64,000 nucleotides of DNA, taken from NCBI RefSeq assembly GCF_007858535.1, contig NZ_CP040174.1, positions 434,001 through 498,000 on the forward strand, given 5' to 3'. The notes beneath the pieces are model-generated. The model saw only the letters and a program-made list of their open reading frames with translations. It did no database searches and was not told where the DNA came from. The position numbers and the translations under genes are program-made. This document shows, in pieces, positions 27,456-36,592 of this stretch. Each line of letters opens with the position of its first letter. The stretch's first letter is position 1. Origin of the DNA: Arthrobacter sp. UKPF54-2 (GTDB taxonomy: Bacteria; Actinomycetota; Actinomycetes; Actinomycetales; Micrococcaceae).

Positions 27456-27929
27456 ATGGCGGACAGTCTGACCCCGGAGCGGCGCAGCTGGAACATGTCA
27501 CGCATCCGGGGCAAGAACACCAAGCCCGAGTTGCTGGTCCGCCGTATGCTCCACGCCAAGGGCTACCGCTACCGGTTGCACGGCACGGCCCGAGGCGGCA
27601 GGCTCCCCGGAAACCCCGATCTGGTCTTTGCCGGCCGCCAGAAGGTCATCTTCGTCAATGGCTGCTTCTGGCATTTCCACGGCTGCCGGGTCGGGCAGCA
27701 TGCGCCGAAATCCAACACCGAGTTCTGGGAGACCAAGCGGACCCGCACCCGGAACCGCGACGCCGAACAGCACCGCCAGCTCGAGGGCTCGGGCTGGCAG
27801 GTGCTCACCGTCTGGGAATGCGAGCTCAAAGACCTATCCGCCCTCGAGCAGCAGCTCGACACTTTCCTGGGCGCACCCCGGCGTGCCCCGCGACGCGAAA
27901 ATAATTCGTACGCCACATCCGAAATATGA
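27456..27929 (+). CDS. vsr: Very short patch repair endonuclease (Vsr)
   Basis: 157 residues. MSRIRGKNTKPELLVRRMLH is the conserved start. GNPDLVFAGRQKVIFVNGCFWHFHGC carries the metal-binding Asp55 and the His73 and His75 of the active site, plus the zinc Cys residues. Vsr nicks 5' of T in T:G mismatches made by deamination of 5-methylcytosine. It is normally encoded beside a C5 cytosine methylase; none is in this window. It is followed within 500 bases by an McrBC pair that would attack methylcytosine DNA, so the two may form one foreign-DNA module. Confidence 0.93.
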   Translation: MADSLTPERRSWNMSRIRGKNTKPELLVRRMLHAKGYRYRLHGTARGGRLPGNPDLVFAGRQKVIFVNGCFWHFHGCRVGQHAPKSNTEFWETKRTRTRNRDAEQHRQLEGSGWQVLTVWECELKDLSALEQQLDTFLGAPRRAPRRENNSYATSEI

Positions 27930-28103
27930 TCACGGATCCCGGTAATCTCAGCAGCACCGGCGGGGCAGCCTACGTATAGTCACCGAATTGCCTCGCCGCC
28001 GACCCGAGACAGACTGGTCCACCTGGGCTAAAATCGAAACTCGGGGACTAGGACTCTATAGGTCAGTACGTGGGGGTACTACAAACTCCGCAGGAGAAGC
28101 ACG

Positions 28104-28361
28104 ATGCCACATTTGTTGTTGTCCACCGAGACCCGCACGCGGCACGCTGCCCGGAGCCCCGAGACATCAGACGATCTGGAGCCTCTGCGCAGGCAGGTGT
28201 CCGCCATCATCGACGCCATCCTCTCGGAAACCAAACCCGAAGAGGCCCTCGTCCGTGAACAGCTCCGCCGGCATGTAGCCAACAATCCCGGCCAGCCCGA
28301 GAAGGCGCTGCTGAACCACCTGCTCTCCATCTCCACGACCGTGCAGGACGACACCGCTTAG
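28104..28361 (+). CDS. Small protein of unknown function (85 residues)
   Basis: A soluble 85-residue protein with a good ribosome site (aggaga, 28092-28097) before the ATG at 28104. It is mostly helical by composition: LEPLRRQVSAIIDAILSETK, PEEALVREQLRRHVA and PEKALLNHLLSI are amphipathic stretches. No signal peptide, no Cys. I recognise no family. It sits between vsr and the end of mcrC (convergent, 18 bases apart), with its own upstream region of 174 bases. It could be an accessory or regulator of the neighbouring restriction genes, but nothing in the sequence proves it. Confidence 0.65.
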   Translation: MPHLLLSTETRTRHAARSPETSDDLEPLRRQVSAIIDAILSETKPEEALVREQLRRHVANNPGQPEKALLNHLLSISTTVQDDTA

Positions 28362-28379
28362 GTTCCCCAGAGTCGGCAG

Positions 28380-29624
28380 TCAGCGGCTGATCGAAGCCTG
28401 CCGCACCACTTCGCCCCACGACTGTTGTGCCAGGTCCGCCACGGAGGCCAGGATTTCCGCCGGCGGCAGGGACAGATCCAGCGGGAATTCCACCACGTCG
28501 ATGTCCGTGTTGAGGATCCGCCGAAGTTTGATCTCCCCCGAACCCGGGTAGACCAGCCACGCCGTCGGCACCCGCAGCGAAGTGCAGTACGCCAGCATCC
28601 GGTAGTGGTCGCCGGAGAGGGAGGCGCCGACGTCGGACGCCGCTTTGTACTTCGCGTCGTACACCACCACGGGCCGGCCGCCGAGCAAATGCACCGCGCC
28701 CGGTTGCACCATGATCCGGTCGGAATCCCGCACCGCCTCATTGAGCATCGAGTTGTAGCGCAGCCGTGTCTCCCCCGGGTAGGCCGCCATGGCCTCCCGC
28801 AGCGCGGTGCCGACGAAGTCCTCGAAGACCTTGGACATGTCCACCACAAACGACGCCGAGTGCTGCTTGCCGTCGCCGGCCTCGGCCGAGGCGTTGCGCA
28901 GGATTACCTCGGCGAGCCGCAGGGCCGCGTGGTACCGCACGTTCATCCGGCTGGCCCGCCACTGCGGCAGCGGCGCGCCGGACTGCAGGCCCGTCACGGC
29001 GTCGAGCTTGCCCTTCAGCCGACGCAGCCGGCTGAGCACATCGGCCCGCACCCCCGGCACCTGCGACATCCGTTCGAGGGCAGCACGCAGGATGCGGTTT
29101 TCCGGGATGTCCTCGGTGAACTCGTCGTAGGACACCTCGAGCGGCACCAGCATCCCGGGCCGCCGCGAGATCTGGTCCGAGATCCGGATCCGGCCTTTAA
29201 CGGTGCGCAAGGACTCGTCGACGTTCAGGTAGCCCTGCAGCACGCCGCGGCTGAGAGCCCGGTCCGCCAGCTGTGCCAGCGACTCGGCCAGGGCGCTCCA
29301 CAGGTCGGTGTCCTCGACGGCGGCGACGGCGTCGTCCCGGAAACCCTGGTTCTCCGTGTAACCGAGCAGGAACAGCAGCCGCCCGAGCCCCAGCCGTTCC
29401 TTGGGCCGGACTTCCAGCTGCACCGTGGGGGTCCGCACGGACCCGACCTTGCCCACCGGTTCGATCCGGAACAGGCCCATGCCCAGCGGCGAGGCCTTGG
29501 CCAGGCCGCTGCCGTTGATGTAGGCGGCGCTGCCGGCGTCGATCCGTTCCACCACTCCCCCGGACAACTCGTCCAGGACGATGTGCCGGACGGCGCCGTC
29601 GGGGGCGGGACTAGACGCGCGCAA
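28380..29624 (-). CDS. mcrC: McrC-family nuclease subunit of a type IV restriction system
   Basis: 414 residues. The N-terminal beta domain (about 10-120) is followed by LNVDESLRTVKGRIRISDQI and FTEDIPENRILRAALERM, typical McrC segments. The PD-(D/E)XK nuclease core is near residues 305-330 (IMVQPGAVHLLGG, then PVVVYDAKYK with Asp and Lys). The frame begins at a TTG at 29624, 14 bases inside the upstream mcrB gene; no better start is visible and translation is probably coupled. With McrB it would cleave DNA carrying modified cytosine. Confidence 0.88.
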   Translation of the reverse strand: MRASSPAPDGAVRHIVLDELSGGVVERIDAGSAAYINGSGLAKASPLGMGLFRIEPVGKVGSVRTPTVQLEVRPKERLGLGRLLFLLGYTENQGFRDDAVAAVEDTDLWSALAESLAQLADRALSRGVLQGYLNVDESLRTVKGRIRISDQISRRPGMLVPLEVSYDEFTEDIPENRILRAALERMSQVPGVRADVLSRLRRLKGKLDAVTGLQSGAPLPQWRASRMNVRYHAALRLAEVILRNASAEAGDGKQHSASFVVDMSKVFEDFVGTALREAMAAYPGETRLRYNSMLNEAVRDSDRIMVQPGAVHLLGGRPVVVYDAKYKAASDVGASLSGDHYRMLAYCTSLRVPTAWLVYPGSGEIKLRRILNTDIDVVEFPLDLSLPPAEILASVADLAQQSWGEVVRQASISR

Positions 29625-31842
29625 GGCGGGCCAACAGCTGCTCCAGGCCGAACCGCTCCTCCAGCTGCGCCCGGTTCAGCTGGCCGTGGTAGTGCTCCTC
29701 GAGCAGCGGCATCAGCTCGTACTTCCATATCCGGCGCAGTCCGGTGGGGGTCTGGGCTGCTTTCTTCATGAAGTAGGACGGCCCGATCATCAGGTCCCGG
29801 TCCCACTCGTCGATGGCGTTGTTCAGTTCATCGAGCAGCAGCGCCGGCGTGGTGTCCAGCTCGCGGGACTGCAGGAAGCGCAGCAGCGTCCCCTTCACCG
29901 GCTCGGTCTTGGGGTGCAGTTCGATAAAGGAGAACCGGCGGCGAATGGCGGCATCCATCATCGCGATGGAACGGTCGGCGGTGTTCATGGTGCCGATGAT
30001 GTACAGGTTGTCCGGCAGCGAGAACGGCTCGGTGGGGCTGTACTGCAGGTAGATCCGGTCGTCGCGGTATTCGAGCAGGAAGTACAGCTCGCCGAAGACC
30101 TTCGCCAGGTTGGCCCGGTTCATCTCGTCGATGATCAGGAAGTACGGCTTGCTCTCGTTGCCGGGCTTCGCGGCCTCCTCGGCCAGCCGGCGCAGCGGTC
30201 CGGCGACCAATTTGAAGGACACCTGGCCCTCGTCGGTCTTGTCCGGGCGGTAGCCCTCGAAGAAGTCCTCGTAGGCGTAGGAGGGGTGGAACTGGACGAG
30301 TTTGACCCGTTCGTCGCCGGTGTCGCCCGCCAATTCGGCCGCGAGGTGCTTGGCCAGGTAGGTCTTTCCGGTGCCGGGAGGACCGTAGAGGACCAGCTGG
30401 CGGTTTTCCGCCAGCAGCTCGGCGATTTCCTGCAAGGGCTCAAGATCCATGTGCAGGGACGCGGCGAACTCGGCCGTCAGCGGCCGGAAACCCTCGCAGG
30501 GAGGTTCGACGACGGCGTCCGGCTCGGCGGCGTCGTCCGCTTCGGCCTCCGCTTCGGCCGGGAGCAGCGTGTCCAGCGACTGGATCACCCTGGTGACGTC
30601 CACGATCAGCCCGGAGCTGGCCAGCTGGCGCTGCACGTGCCTGGGCAGCTCCGCCGTGGAGTGGACCTCATCGAACCAGCGGACCTTGCGGCGCAGCCGG
30701 CGGTTGTCCTCATGGTGCTCGGGCTCGCCGAGCACCACGCCCACGCGGACGGCCCCGGAGTGCTGGTACAGCGTGAGGTCCCCCGGTTTCATCACGGTCA
30801 GGAACGCGAAGATGGCGGTTTTGGTGTCCTCACGCTCCACATAACTCAAGTGCTTGTAGTCCTCGTCCACGGCGTGCTGCACCAGGCCGGCGGTCACGCC
30901 CGGGTCCAGCAGGCGGAGGTGCTCGACGTCGAGCGTCACGGCTTCCTCGCCCTGCCACGCGGCGAGCAGCTCGGCATTGTCGTGGTGGCTGCGCAGCAGC
31001 CAGGCGCGGCGGCCGGGGTCGCCCACCTTCCGCCACTGGCTGACCAGCTGCCGGGAGTACCAGTCGATCCGCTGCCCGGCCTGTTCATCCAGGTGCAGCC
31101 GGATGCGGTGGATGTCCGCGGAGACTTCCTCGTCGGAATCCCCCTTGGCGCCGCCGACCAGGGAAGCGAAGGCGTCGCGGATTTCCTGGCGTTCGACGTC
31201 GGCAACTACGGGTTCGAAATAGCTGGGCCAGACCAGGAACTCGATGCTGCGCCGGATCGCCGGCTGGTCCTCGGGCGTGCCCGCGGTCAGGCTGTGGAAG
31301 GCGAGCGGGTCCTTGATGGCGGCCTGGACGACGCCCGCCGGCCGCTGCGCAACGTGCTGGACGAACCGGCACAGCCACTTCAGGTGGTCCCAGATGGTCC
31401 AGTTGAATTCGGCGGTGCGGTCCCGGATCACGCCGTGGTCTGTCATCCCGGCGTAGAGCTCCTCCGGCAACTCCAGCGGCGGCTCCAGCCAGGAGGCGGC
31501 CTCGGCCACGCGTGCCCGCTTGACCTTGAGCGACTTAACTTCATGCGCGAGCGGCAGCGATTGCAGGAACAACAGTTCCACGGCCAGCTGCTTTGCCCCG
31601 CGGGTCGCGCCCTCGAGGTTCTCCCGGAGGTTGGTCATCATGGGAGCCTTGGGGTCGGGGACGCCCCGCTCGAGGCGCTCCAGCAGTTCCGCGGCCGCGG
31701 GAACTGACCACGTCCGGGTGCGGCCGTCCAGCGGCGAGGCCTTCCCCAGCAGCCCCGGTCCCAGCACGAACCAGGCCGCGTCTTCGATCTCTTTGGAGAC
31801 GCCGAGGGCACGGTGCATGGCAGGCTTTTTGGTTGGGGTCAT
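29611..31842 (-). CDS. mcrB: McrB-family AAA+ GTPase of a type IV restriction system
   Basis: 743 residues. The first ~450 residues are the variable target-recognition part and include an EVE/PUA-like segment (TVMKPGDLTLYQHSGAVRVG). The AAA+ motor has Walker A GPPGTGKTYL near 485, DEMNRANLAKVFGELYFLLE (Walker B and McrB signature) and IIGTMNTADRSIAMMDAAIR, the NTxDRS GTPase motif. It translocates and drives the McrC nuclease. The start is the ATG at 31842. mcrB is upstream and overlaps mcrC by 14 bases. The N-terminal half does not look like the E. coli DUF3578 recognition domain, so the modified base it reads is unknown. Confidence 0.9.
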   Translation of the reverse strand: MTPTKKPAMHRALGVSKEIEDAAWFVLGPGLLGKASPLDGRTRTWSVPAAAELLERLERGVPDPKAPMMTNLRENLEGATRGAKQLAVELLFLQSLPLAHEVKSLKVKRARVAEAASWLEPPLELPEELYAGMTDHGVIRDRTAEFNWTIWDHLKWLCRFVQHVAQRPAGVVQAAIKDPLAFHSLTAGTPEDQPAIRRSIEFLVWPSYFEPVVADVERQEIRDAFASLVGGAKGDSDEEVSADIHRIRLHLDEQAGQRIDWYSRQLVSQWRKVGDPGRRAWLLRSHHDNAELLAAWQGEEAVTLDVEHLRLLDPGVTAGLVQHAVDEDYKHLSYVEREDTKTAIFAFLTVMKPGDLTLYQHSGAVRVGVVLGEPEHHEDNRRLRRKVRWFDEVHSTAELPRHVQRQLASSGLIVDVTRVIQSLDTLLPAEAEAEADDAAEPDAVVEPPCEGFRPLTAEFAASLHMDLEPLQEIAELLAENRQLVLYGPPGTGKTYLAKHLAAELAGDTGDERVKLVQFHPSYAYEDFFEGYRPDKTDEGQVSFKLVAGPLRRLAEEAAKPGNESKPYFLIIDEMNRANLAKVFGELYFLLEYRDDRIYLQYSPTEPFSLPDNLYIIGTMNTADRSIAMMDAAIRRRFSFIELHPKTEPVKGTLLRFLQSRELDTTPALLLDELNNAIDEWDRDLMIGPSYFMKKAAQTPTGLRRIWKYELMPLLEEHYHGQLNRAQLEERFGLEQLLARLARV

Positions 31843-31871
31843 ACCCCCAATTTACAGGCTTAAGCTGAACG

Positions 31872-31886
31872 CCCGCATCATGCGGG
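31872..31886. terminator. Short hairpin between mcrB and the upstream small gene
   Basis: CCCGCA and TGCGGG pair as a 6-bp stem with a 3-nt loop, 30 bases before the mcrB start and 73 bases past the stop of the 84-residue gene. It could terminate the latter. The stem is short, so this is a weak call. Confidence 0.3.
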
Positions 31887-31958
31887 GCCCGTGGGCTACC
31901 GGAGAGTAGGTTTCTGCCGGAACGCCCGGAGTGCGCCGGCGAGGCGGCCGGAAGGCGC

Positions 31959-32213
31959 TTACTTCGCGGCCGGCCGGCGCTTGACGCCGAAAGTGAAGTA
32001 GGTGCCCGGGCCGACGAAGTTGATGAGGGTGGCGGCCCGCCACAGGGCCTTGCTGCCGCGGATTTCCTCCGCCGGACGCCGCGAAATGTCGCGCTGGGCG
32101 GCGACCAGGAGGGAGAGCTGGACGACGGCGGCCGTGATGGTGCCGAACTTCGCCATCGGCGAGAGTTCTTTCCAGGTTTTCTTCCGTGCCCGCGTCTTGC
32201 TTCGCTTGGCCAT
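31959..32213 (-). CDS. Small membrane protein, possible PLDc_N-like domain
   Basis: 84 residues with a very basic start (MAKRSKTRARKKTWKEL). Two hydrophobic stretches follow, at about 22-40 (KFGTITAAVVQLSLLVAAQ) and 58-77 (LWRAATLINFVGPGTYFTFG), ending in KRRP. The second segment, W(K/R)..T.INF.GP..YF.FG+KR, resembles the PLDc_N membrane domain. No enzymatic part is present. A likely small inner-membrane protein of unknown role; the homology is by pattern only. Confidence 0.65.
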   Translation of the reverse strand: MAKRSKTRARKKTWKELSPMAKFGTITAAVVQLSLLVAAQRDISRRPAEEIRGSKALWRAATLINFVGPGTYFTFGVKRRPAAK

Positions 32214-32304
32214 GAGCCCTGCTCCTTGCTTCGAGTATCTAGACCTGTTCAGGCATCCCCCGGGCCTGATCAGTCTAGGACCGATCCCGGCGTCGAGGTA
32301 GGGC

Positions 32305-32742
32305 CTAGCGGGTCTGGCGGGCGGCCGTGAACGGAGCCAGCTTGGCCTTCTGCTCGGGGGTCAGTCGCACCACGCGCCCGGTGGCCTCATCCACAAACGC
32401 CAAGTGGCTGCTGGCCTTAACGCAGTCCTCGCCCGTCACGGGGTCCTGCACGAGGTAGTGGATGTCGAAGCTGGCGCCCTTGACCGCACCGACCCACAGC
32501 TGCACGACGGCGGGCACATTGCGGTACTCCAGCGTCCGGACGTAGCGGATCTTGTGTTCCACGACGAGCGCCAGCGTCCCTTCCGGGACCTCGTTGAACA
32601 GAGACACCTCGGGTTCGACGCCTGGCAGGCCGGCCCCACGGGGCGGCCCGAACGCGGCGATTCGGGCCTCCTCCAGGATCCGGACGAGCTGGACGTTGTT
32701 GATGTGGCCGTAGGCGTCCATGTCGCCCCAGCGCATCGGCAC
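32305..32742 (-). CDS. Acyl-CoA thioesterase (hotdog fold, 4HBT type)
   Basis: About 145 residues from a GTG at 32742 (ATG at 32736 is the alternative). MRWGDMDAYGHINNVQLVRI carries the catalytic Asp of the 4-hydroxybenzoyl-CoA thioesterase family, and VEHKIRYVRTLEYRNVPAVV and SSHLAFVDEATGRVVRL complete the hotdog fold. The family usually has 6-10 more residues before this point; upstream codons fit (LEVKVP) but lack a good start, so the true N-terminus may lie further upstream, up to or inside the ABC gene. Downstream of the ABC exporter pair and probably on the same transcript. Confidence 0.85.
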   Translation of the reverse strand: MPMRWGDMDAYGHINNVQLVRILEEARIAAFGPPRGAGLPGVEPEVSLFNEVPEGTLALVVEHKIRYVRTLEYRNVPAVVQLWVGAVKGASFDIHYLVQDPVTGEDCVKASSHLAFVDEATGRVVRLTPEQKAKLAPFTAARQTR

Positions 32743-32813
32743 CTTGACCTCGAGGCGCGGCGGTTCCGTGGTCCTGGCGTTCTGTCCCCCCGCCGGGGCG
32801 GTCCCGGCGGCGC

Positions 32814-34862
32814 TCAGCTGTGCACCGCCGTCGGCTCGTCCAGGACGGACGCTTCGGCGTCTTCCCCGGCGAACTGGGACATGTACAGGCGGTAGTAGGC
32901 GCCCTGCAGTTCCAGGAGCTCCGTGTGCCGTCCCTGCTCGACGATCCGGCCGGCCTCCATCACCAGGATGGTGTCGGCGTCCCGGATGGTGGAGAGCCGG
33001 TGGGCGATCACAAAGCTGGTCCGCTCGGTGCGCAGCGCGGCCATGGCTTTCTGGACCAGGACCTCGGTGCGGGTATCCACCGAGCTGGTGGCTTCGTCCA
33101 GGATCAGCAGCGAGGGGTTCGCGACGAAGGCCCGGGCGATGGTGATCAGCTGCTTTTCGCCCGCGCTGACGTTGTTGCCCTCCTCGTCGATGACGGTGTC
33201 GTAGCCGTCGGGCAGGGCCCGGACAAAGCGGTCCACGAAGGTGGCCTTCGCCGCGGCCATGATCTGTTCCTCGGTGGCGTCGAGCTTGCCGTAGCGGATG
33301 TTCTCGTAGATGGTGCCGCCGAACAGCCAGGCGTCCTGCAGGACCATGCCCACCTTGGACCGCAGTTCCGCGCGGCTGAGCTTGGTGATGTCGACGCCGT
33401 CGAGGGTGATGCTCCCGGCGTTGAGCTCGTAAAAGCGCATCACGAGGTTCACCAGGGTGGTCTTCCCGGCCCCGGTCGGCCCGACGATCGCCACGGTGTG
33501 GCCGGGCTCGGCGGTGAAGGACAGGTCCTCGATCAGCGGCTTGTCCGGGCTGTAGCTGAACGTGACGTGCCGGAACTCCACGTGCCCGTCGGTCTTGGCC
33601 GGGAGGTGCTCGGTGGCGGTCTCGGGGTCCTGCTCGTCGGCGTCGAGGAACTCGAAGACCCGCTCGGCGGAGGCCACGCCGGACTGGAGCATGTTGGCCA
33701 TGCCGGCCATCTGCCCCAGCGGCTGGGTGAATTCGCGCGAGTACTGGATGAACGCCGTGGCGTCGCCCAGGCTCATCCCGCCCGAGGCCACGCGCAGGCC
33801 GCCGACGACGGCGATGCCCACGTAGCTGAGGTAGGAGACGAACTGCATGACCGGCATGATCATGCCGGAGACGAACTGGGCGCCGAAGCTGGCCTTGTAG
33901 AGTTCCTCGTTGCGCTCGTCGAAGCGGGCCAGCATGTCGGCGTCGCGGCCGAACACGCGGACCAGGTCGTGGCCGGAGAAGGACTCTTCGATCTGGCCGT
34001 TGAGCTCGCCGGTGTTCTTCCACTGCGCGGCGAAGAGCTTCTGGCTGCGAGCGCCGATGATGCCGGCGGCCACGCCGGAGAGCGGCAGGGCGATCAGTGC
34101 GATCAGGGCCAGCTGCCAGGACACGATGAACATCATGATCACGATGCCGATCACCGTCAGGGCGGAGTTGACCAACTGCGCGAACGCCTGCTGCAGCGCC
34201 TGCTGGATGTTGTCGACGTCGTTGGTGACGCGGGAGAGGATGTCTCCGCGCTGGCGGGTGTCAAAGTAGCCCAGCGGGAGCTTGTTGAGCTTCTTCTCGG
34301 TGTCGTCGCGGAGCCGGCGGACCACCCGCATGACCAGCACGTTCAGGACGTACCCCTGCAGCCAGAGGAAGATGTTGGCGACGAAGTACATCACCAGCAC
34401 CACGCTGATCAGGAACGCGAGCTTCTGGAAGTCGATGCCCACCCCGGGGACCACGTCCATCCGGGCCAGCATGTCGGCGAAGTTGTCCTGGCCCTGGGCG
34501 CGCAGCCCGGCGATGAACTGGTCCTTCGTGGCGCCGGCCGGCAGCTGCTTGCCGACGACGCCGCCGAAGATCACGTCCATGGCCTGGCCGAGGATGCGCG
34601 GCGCGATCACGTTCAGGACGACGGCGACCGTGACCATGGCCAGCACGGCGATGATGCCGGCACGCTCGGGCTTGAGCAGGCCCATGAGCCGTTTCGCCGA
34701 GGGCCAGAAGTGCTGGGCCTTTTTGGCCGGAACGGCGCCGAACATGCCGCCGTCGGCCTCACCCGGGGTGAATTCCTCTTCGTAGAAGTCCTCCTCGGGA
34801 GCCTCCGTGGTTTCTGGGGCGTCCGTGGGTGCTTTGGGGCTGAGCTTTTCGTTGGTGCTCAT
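32814..34862 (-). CDS. ABC exporter half-transporter, canonical ATP site subunit
   Basis: 682 residues. An acidic N-terminal extension of about 60 residues (PETTEAPEEDFYEEEFTPGE) is followed by six helices, then the ATPase: Walker A GPTGAGKTTL near 457, signature NVSAGEKQL, and Walker B LLILDEATSSVD with the catalytic Glu. Extra periplasmic sequence of about 35 residues lies between the first two helices. The ATG at 34862 overlaps the preceding ABC gene by 4 bases (ATGA). Together they match heterodimeric drug and lipid exporters (LmrCD/TM287-288 type). Confidence 0.9.
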   Translation of the reverse strand: MSTNEKLSPKAPTDAPETTEAPEEDFYEEEFTPGEADGGMFGAVPAKKAQHFWPSAKRLMGLLKPERAGIIAVLAMVTVAVVLNVIAPRILGQAMDVIFGGVVGKQLPAGATKDQFIAGLRAQGQDNFADMLARMDVVPGVGIDFQKLAFLISVVLVMYFVANIFLWLQGYVLNVLVMRVVRRLRDDTEKKLNKLPLGYFDTRQRGDILSRVTNDVDNIQQALQQAFAQLVNSALTVIGIVIMMFIVSWQLALIALIALPLSGVAAGIIGARSQKLFAAQWKNTGELNGQIEESFSGHDLVRVFGRDADMLARFDERNEELYKASFGAQFVSGMIMPVMQFVSYLSYVGIAVVGGLRVASGGMSLGDATAFIQYSREFTQPLGQMAGMANMLQSGVASAERVFEFLDADEQDPETATEHLPAKTDGHVEFRHVTFSYSPDKPLIEDLSFTAEPGHTVAIVGPTGAGKTTLVNLVMRFYELNAGSITLDGVDITKLSRAELRSKVGMVLQDAWLFGGTIYENIRYGKLDATEEQIMAAAKATFVDRFVRALPDGYDTVIDEEGNNVSAGEKQLITIARAFVANPSLLILDEATSSVDTRTEVLVQKAMAALRTERTSFVIAHRLSTIRDADTILVMEAGRIVEQGRHTELLELQGAYYRLYMSQFAGEDAEASVLDEPTAVHS

Positions 34863-36592
34863 GCGATGGCCTCCGCGGTCAGCTGGGATTCGACGATTTC
34901 CTGGTAGGTGCTGGAGCTCTCCAGGAGCTCCTCGTGGGTGCCGCGGTCCACGATCCGGCCGTTGTCCAACACGAGGATCTGGTCGGCGTCGGCGATGGTG
35001 GAGACGCGCTGGCCCACGATGATCACCGTGGCGTCCGCGGTTTTGGCCTTGAGCGCCTTCCGCAGCCGGGCGTCGGTGGCGACGTCCAGGGCGGAGAAGG
35101 AGTCGTCGAAGAGGAAGACCTTGGGTTCGGTGACGAGGGCGCGGGCGATACACAGCCGTTGGCGCTGGCCGCCGGAGACGTTGGTGCCGCCTTGGGCGAT
35201 GCGGGCGCCGAGCCCGTTTTTCTTCTCAAGGACGAAGTCGGCGGCCTGGGCGACGGTGAGGGCGTCCCAGAGTTCCTCGTCGGTGGCCTCGGGCTTGCCG
35301 AAGCGCAGGTTGTGCTCGATGGTGCCGGAGAACAGGTAGGGCCGTTGCGGCACCATCGCGACGCGTCCGGTGATCTCGGCGCGGTCCAGCTTGGTGACCG
35401 GGACGCCGTCGAGCAGCACCTCGCCGGAGGCGGCGTCGAAGAGCCGTGGCAACAGGGCCAGCAGGGTGGTCTTGCCTGAGCCGGTGGACCCGATGATCGC
35501 CACGGTCTGGCCCGGCTCGGCGGTAAAGCTGATGTCGCTGAGCACCGGCGCCTCGGCGCCCGGGTAGGCGAAGGAGACGTTGCGGAACTCCACCCGGCCG
35601 GCCTTGGCGGCGGGGGCCACCGGGGCGGCGGGTTCGTGGATGGAGGGTTCGACGTCGAGCACCTCTCCGATCCGGTCCGCGCAGACCGAGGCGCGCGGAA
35701 TCATCATCGCCATAAACGTGCCCATCATGACGGCCATCAGGATCTGCAGCAGGTACTGCAGGAACGCCGTCAGCGAGCCCACCTGCATGTCCCCGGCGTC
35801 GACCCGCTGGCCGCCGAACCACAGCACCGCGGCCGTTGAGACGTGCAGGATCATGCCGATCGCCGGGAACATCAGCACGAACAGCGAGCCGATCTTCAGC
35901 GACACGTCGGTGAGCTCCTGGTTGGCGGCGCCGAAACGCTGCGCCTCGTGCGGTTCGCGGACAAAGGCGCGGACCACCCGGATGCCGATGATCTGCTCGC
36001 GGAGGATGCCGTTCAGCCGGTCGATTTTCGCCTGCATGGAGCGGAAGAGCGGCATCAGGCGGACCACGAGGTAGCCGACCACGACCACCAGGAGCGGGAC
36101 GGAGACCCACACCAGCCAGGACAGGTTGAGGTCCTCGCGCAGGGCCATAACGATGCCGCCGATGCACATGATGGGCGTGGCGACCATAAAGTTCAGCGCC
36201 ATCAGCATCAGCATCTGGACCTGCTGGACGTCGTTGGTGCCGCGGGTGATCAGCGTCGGGGCGCCGAAGACGTTGACGTCCCGGGCGGAGAAGCTGCTGA
36301 CCTTGCGGAACACACCCCGGCGCAGGTCCCGGCCGAACGCCATTGCCGCCTTGGACCCAAAGTAGACGCCGGCGATCGCGGTGACCACCTGGATGAGGGC
36401 GACGCCGAGCATCAGCGCGCCGGTGCGCCAGATGTAGTCCGTGTCGCCGCGGGAGACCCCCTCATCGATGATCTGAGCATTGAGGCTGGGCAGGTACAGG
36501 GCCGCAATGGTGGAGGCCAGCTGGAAAACGATGACGGCCGCAATATACGGCAGATACGGCTGGGAATAGCGCCGTATGAGGGTGACAAGCAT
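34859..36592 (-). CDS. ABC exporter half-transporter, degenerate ATP site subunit
   Basis: 577 residues. Six helices, then the ATPase with Walker A GSTGSGKTTL near 367, signature NVSGGQRQRL and Walker B VFLFDDSFSALD, where Asp replaces the catalytic Glu. That substitution is the hallmark of the inactive consensus site in heterodimeric exporters such as TM287 and LmrC. First gene of the pair; the ribosome site is aagga. A leader of about 170 bases with two hairpins lies upstream. Confidence 0.9.
   Translation of the reverse strand: MLVTLIRRYSQPYLPYIAAVIVFQLASTIAALYLPSLNAQIIDEGVSRGDTDYIWRTGALMLGVALIQVVTAIAGVYFGSKAAMAFGRDLRRGVFRKVSSFSARDVNVFGAPTLITRGTNDVQQVQMLMLMALNFMVATPIMCIGGIVMALREDLNLSWLVWVSVPLLVVVVGYLVVRLMPLFRSMQAKIDRLNGILREQIIGIRVVRAFVREPHEAQRFGAANQELTDVSLKIGSLFVLMFPAIGMILHVSTAAVLWFGGQRVDAGDMQVGSLTAFLQYLLQILMAVMMGTFMAMMIPRASVCADRIGEVLDVEPSIHEPAAPVAPAAKAGRVEFRNVSFAYPGAEAPVLSDISFTAEPGQTVAIIGSTGSGKTTLLALLPRLFDAASGEVLLDGVPVTKLDRAEITGRVAMVPQRPYLFSGTIEHNLRFGKPEATDEELWDALTVAQAADFVLEKKNGLGARIAQGGTNVSGGQRQRLCIARALVTEPKVFLFDDSFSALDVATDARLRKALKAKTADATVIIVGQRVSTIADADQILVLDNGRIVDRGTHEELLESSSTYQEIVESQLTAEAIA

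Noticed and set aside
32305..34023. A 572-codon minus-strand frame that would fuse an Arg/His/Pro-rich region to the thioesterase
   Set aside because: The N-terminal part is an out-of-frame reading of the ABC transporter gene. Only the hotdog domain at the end has family motifs.
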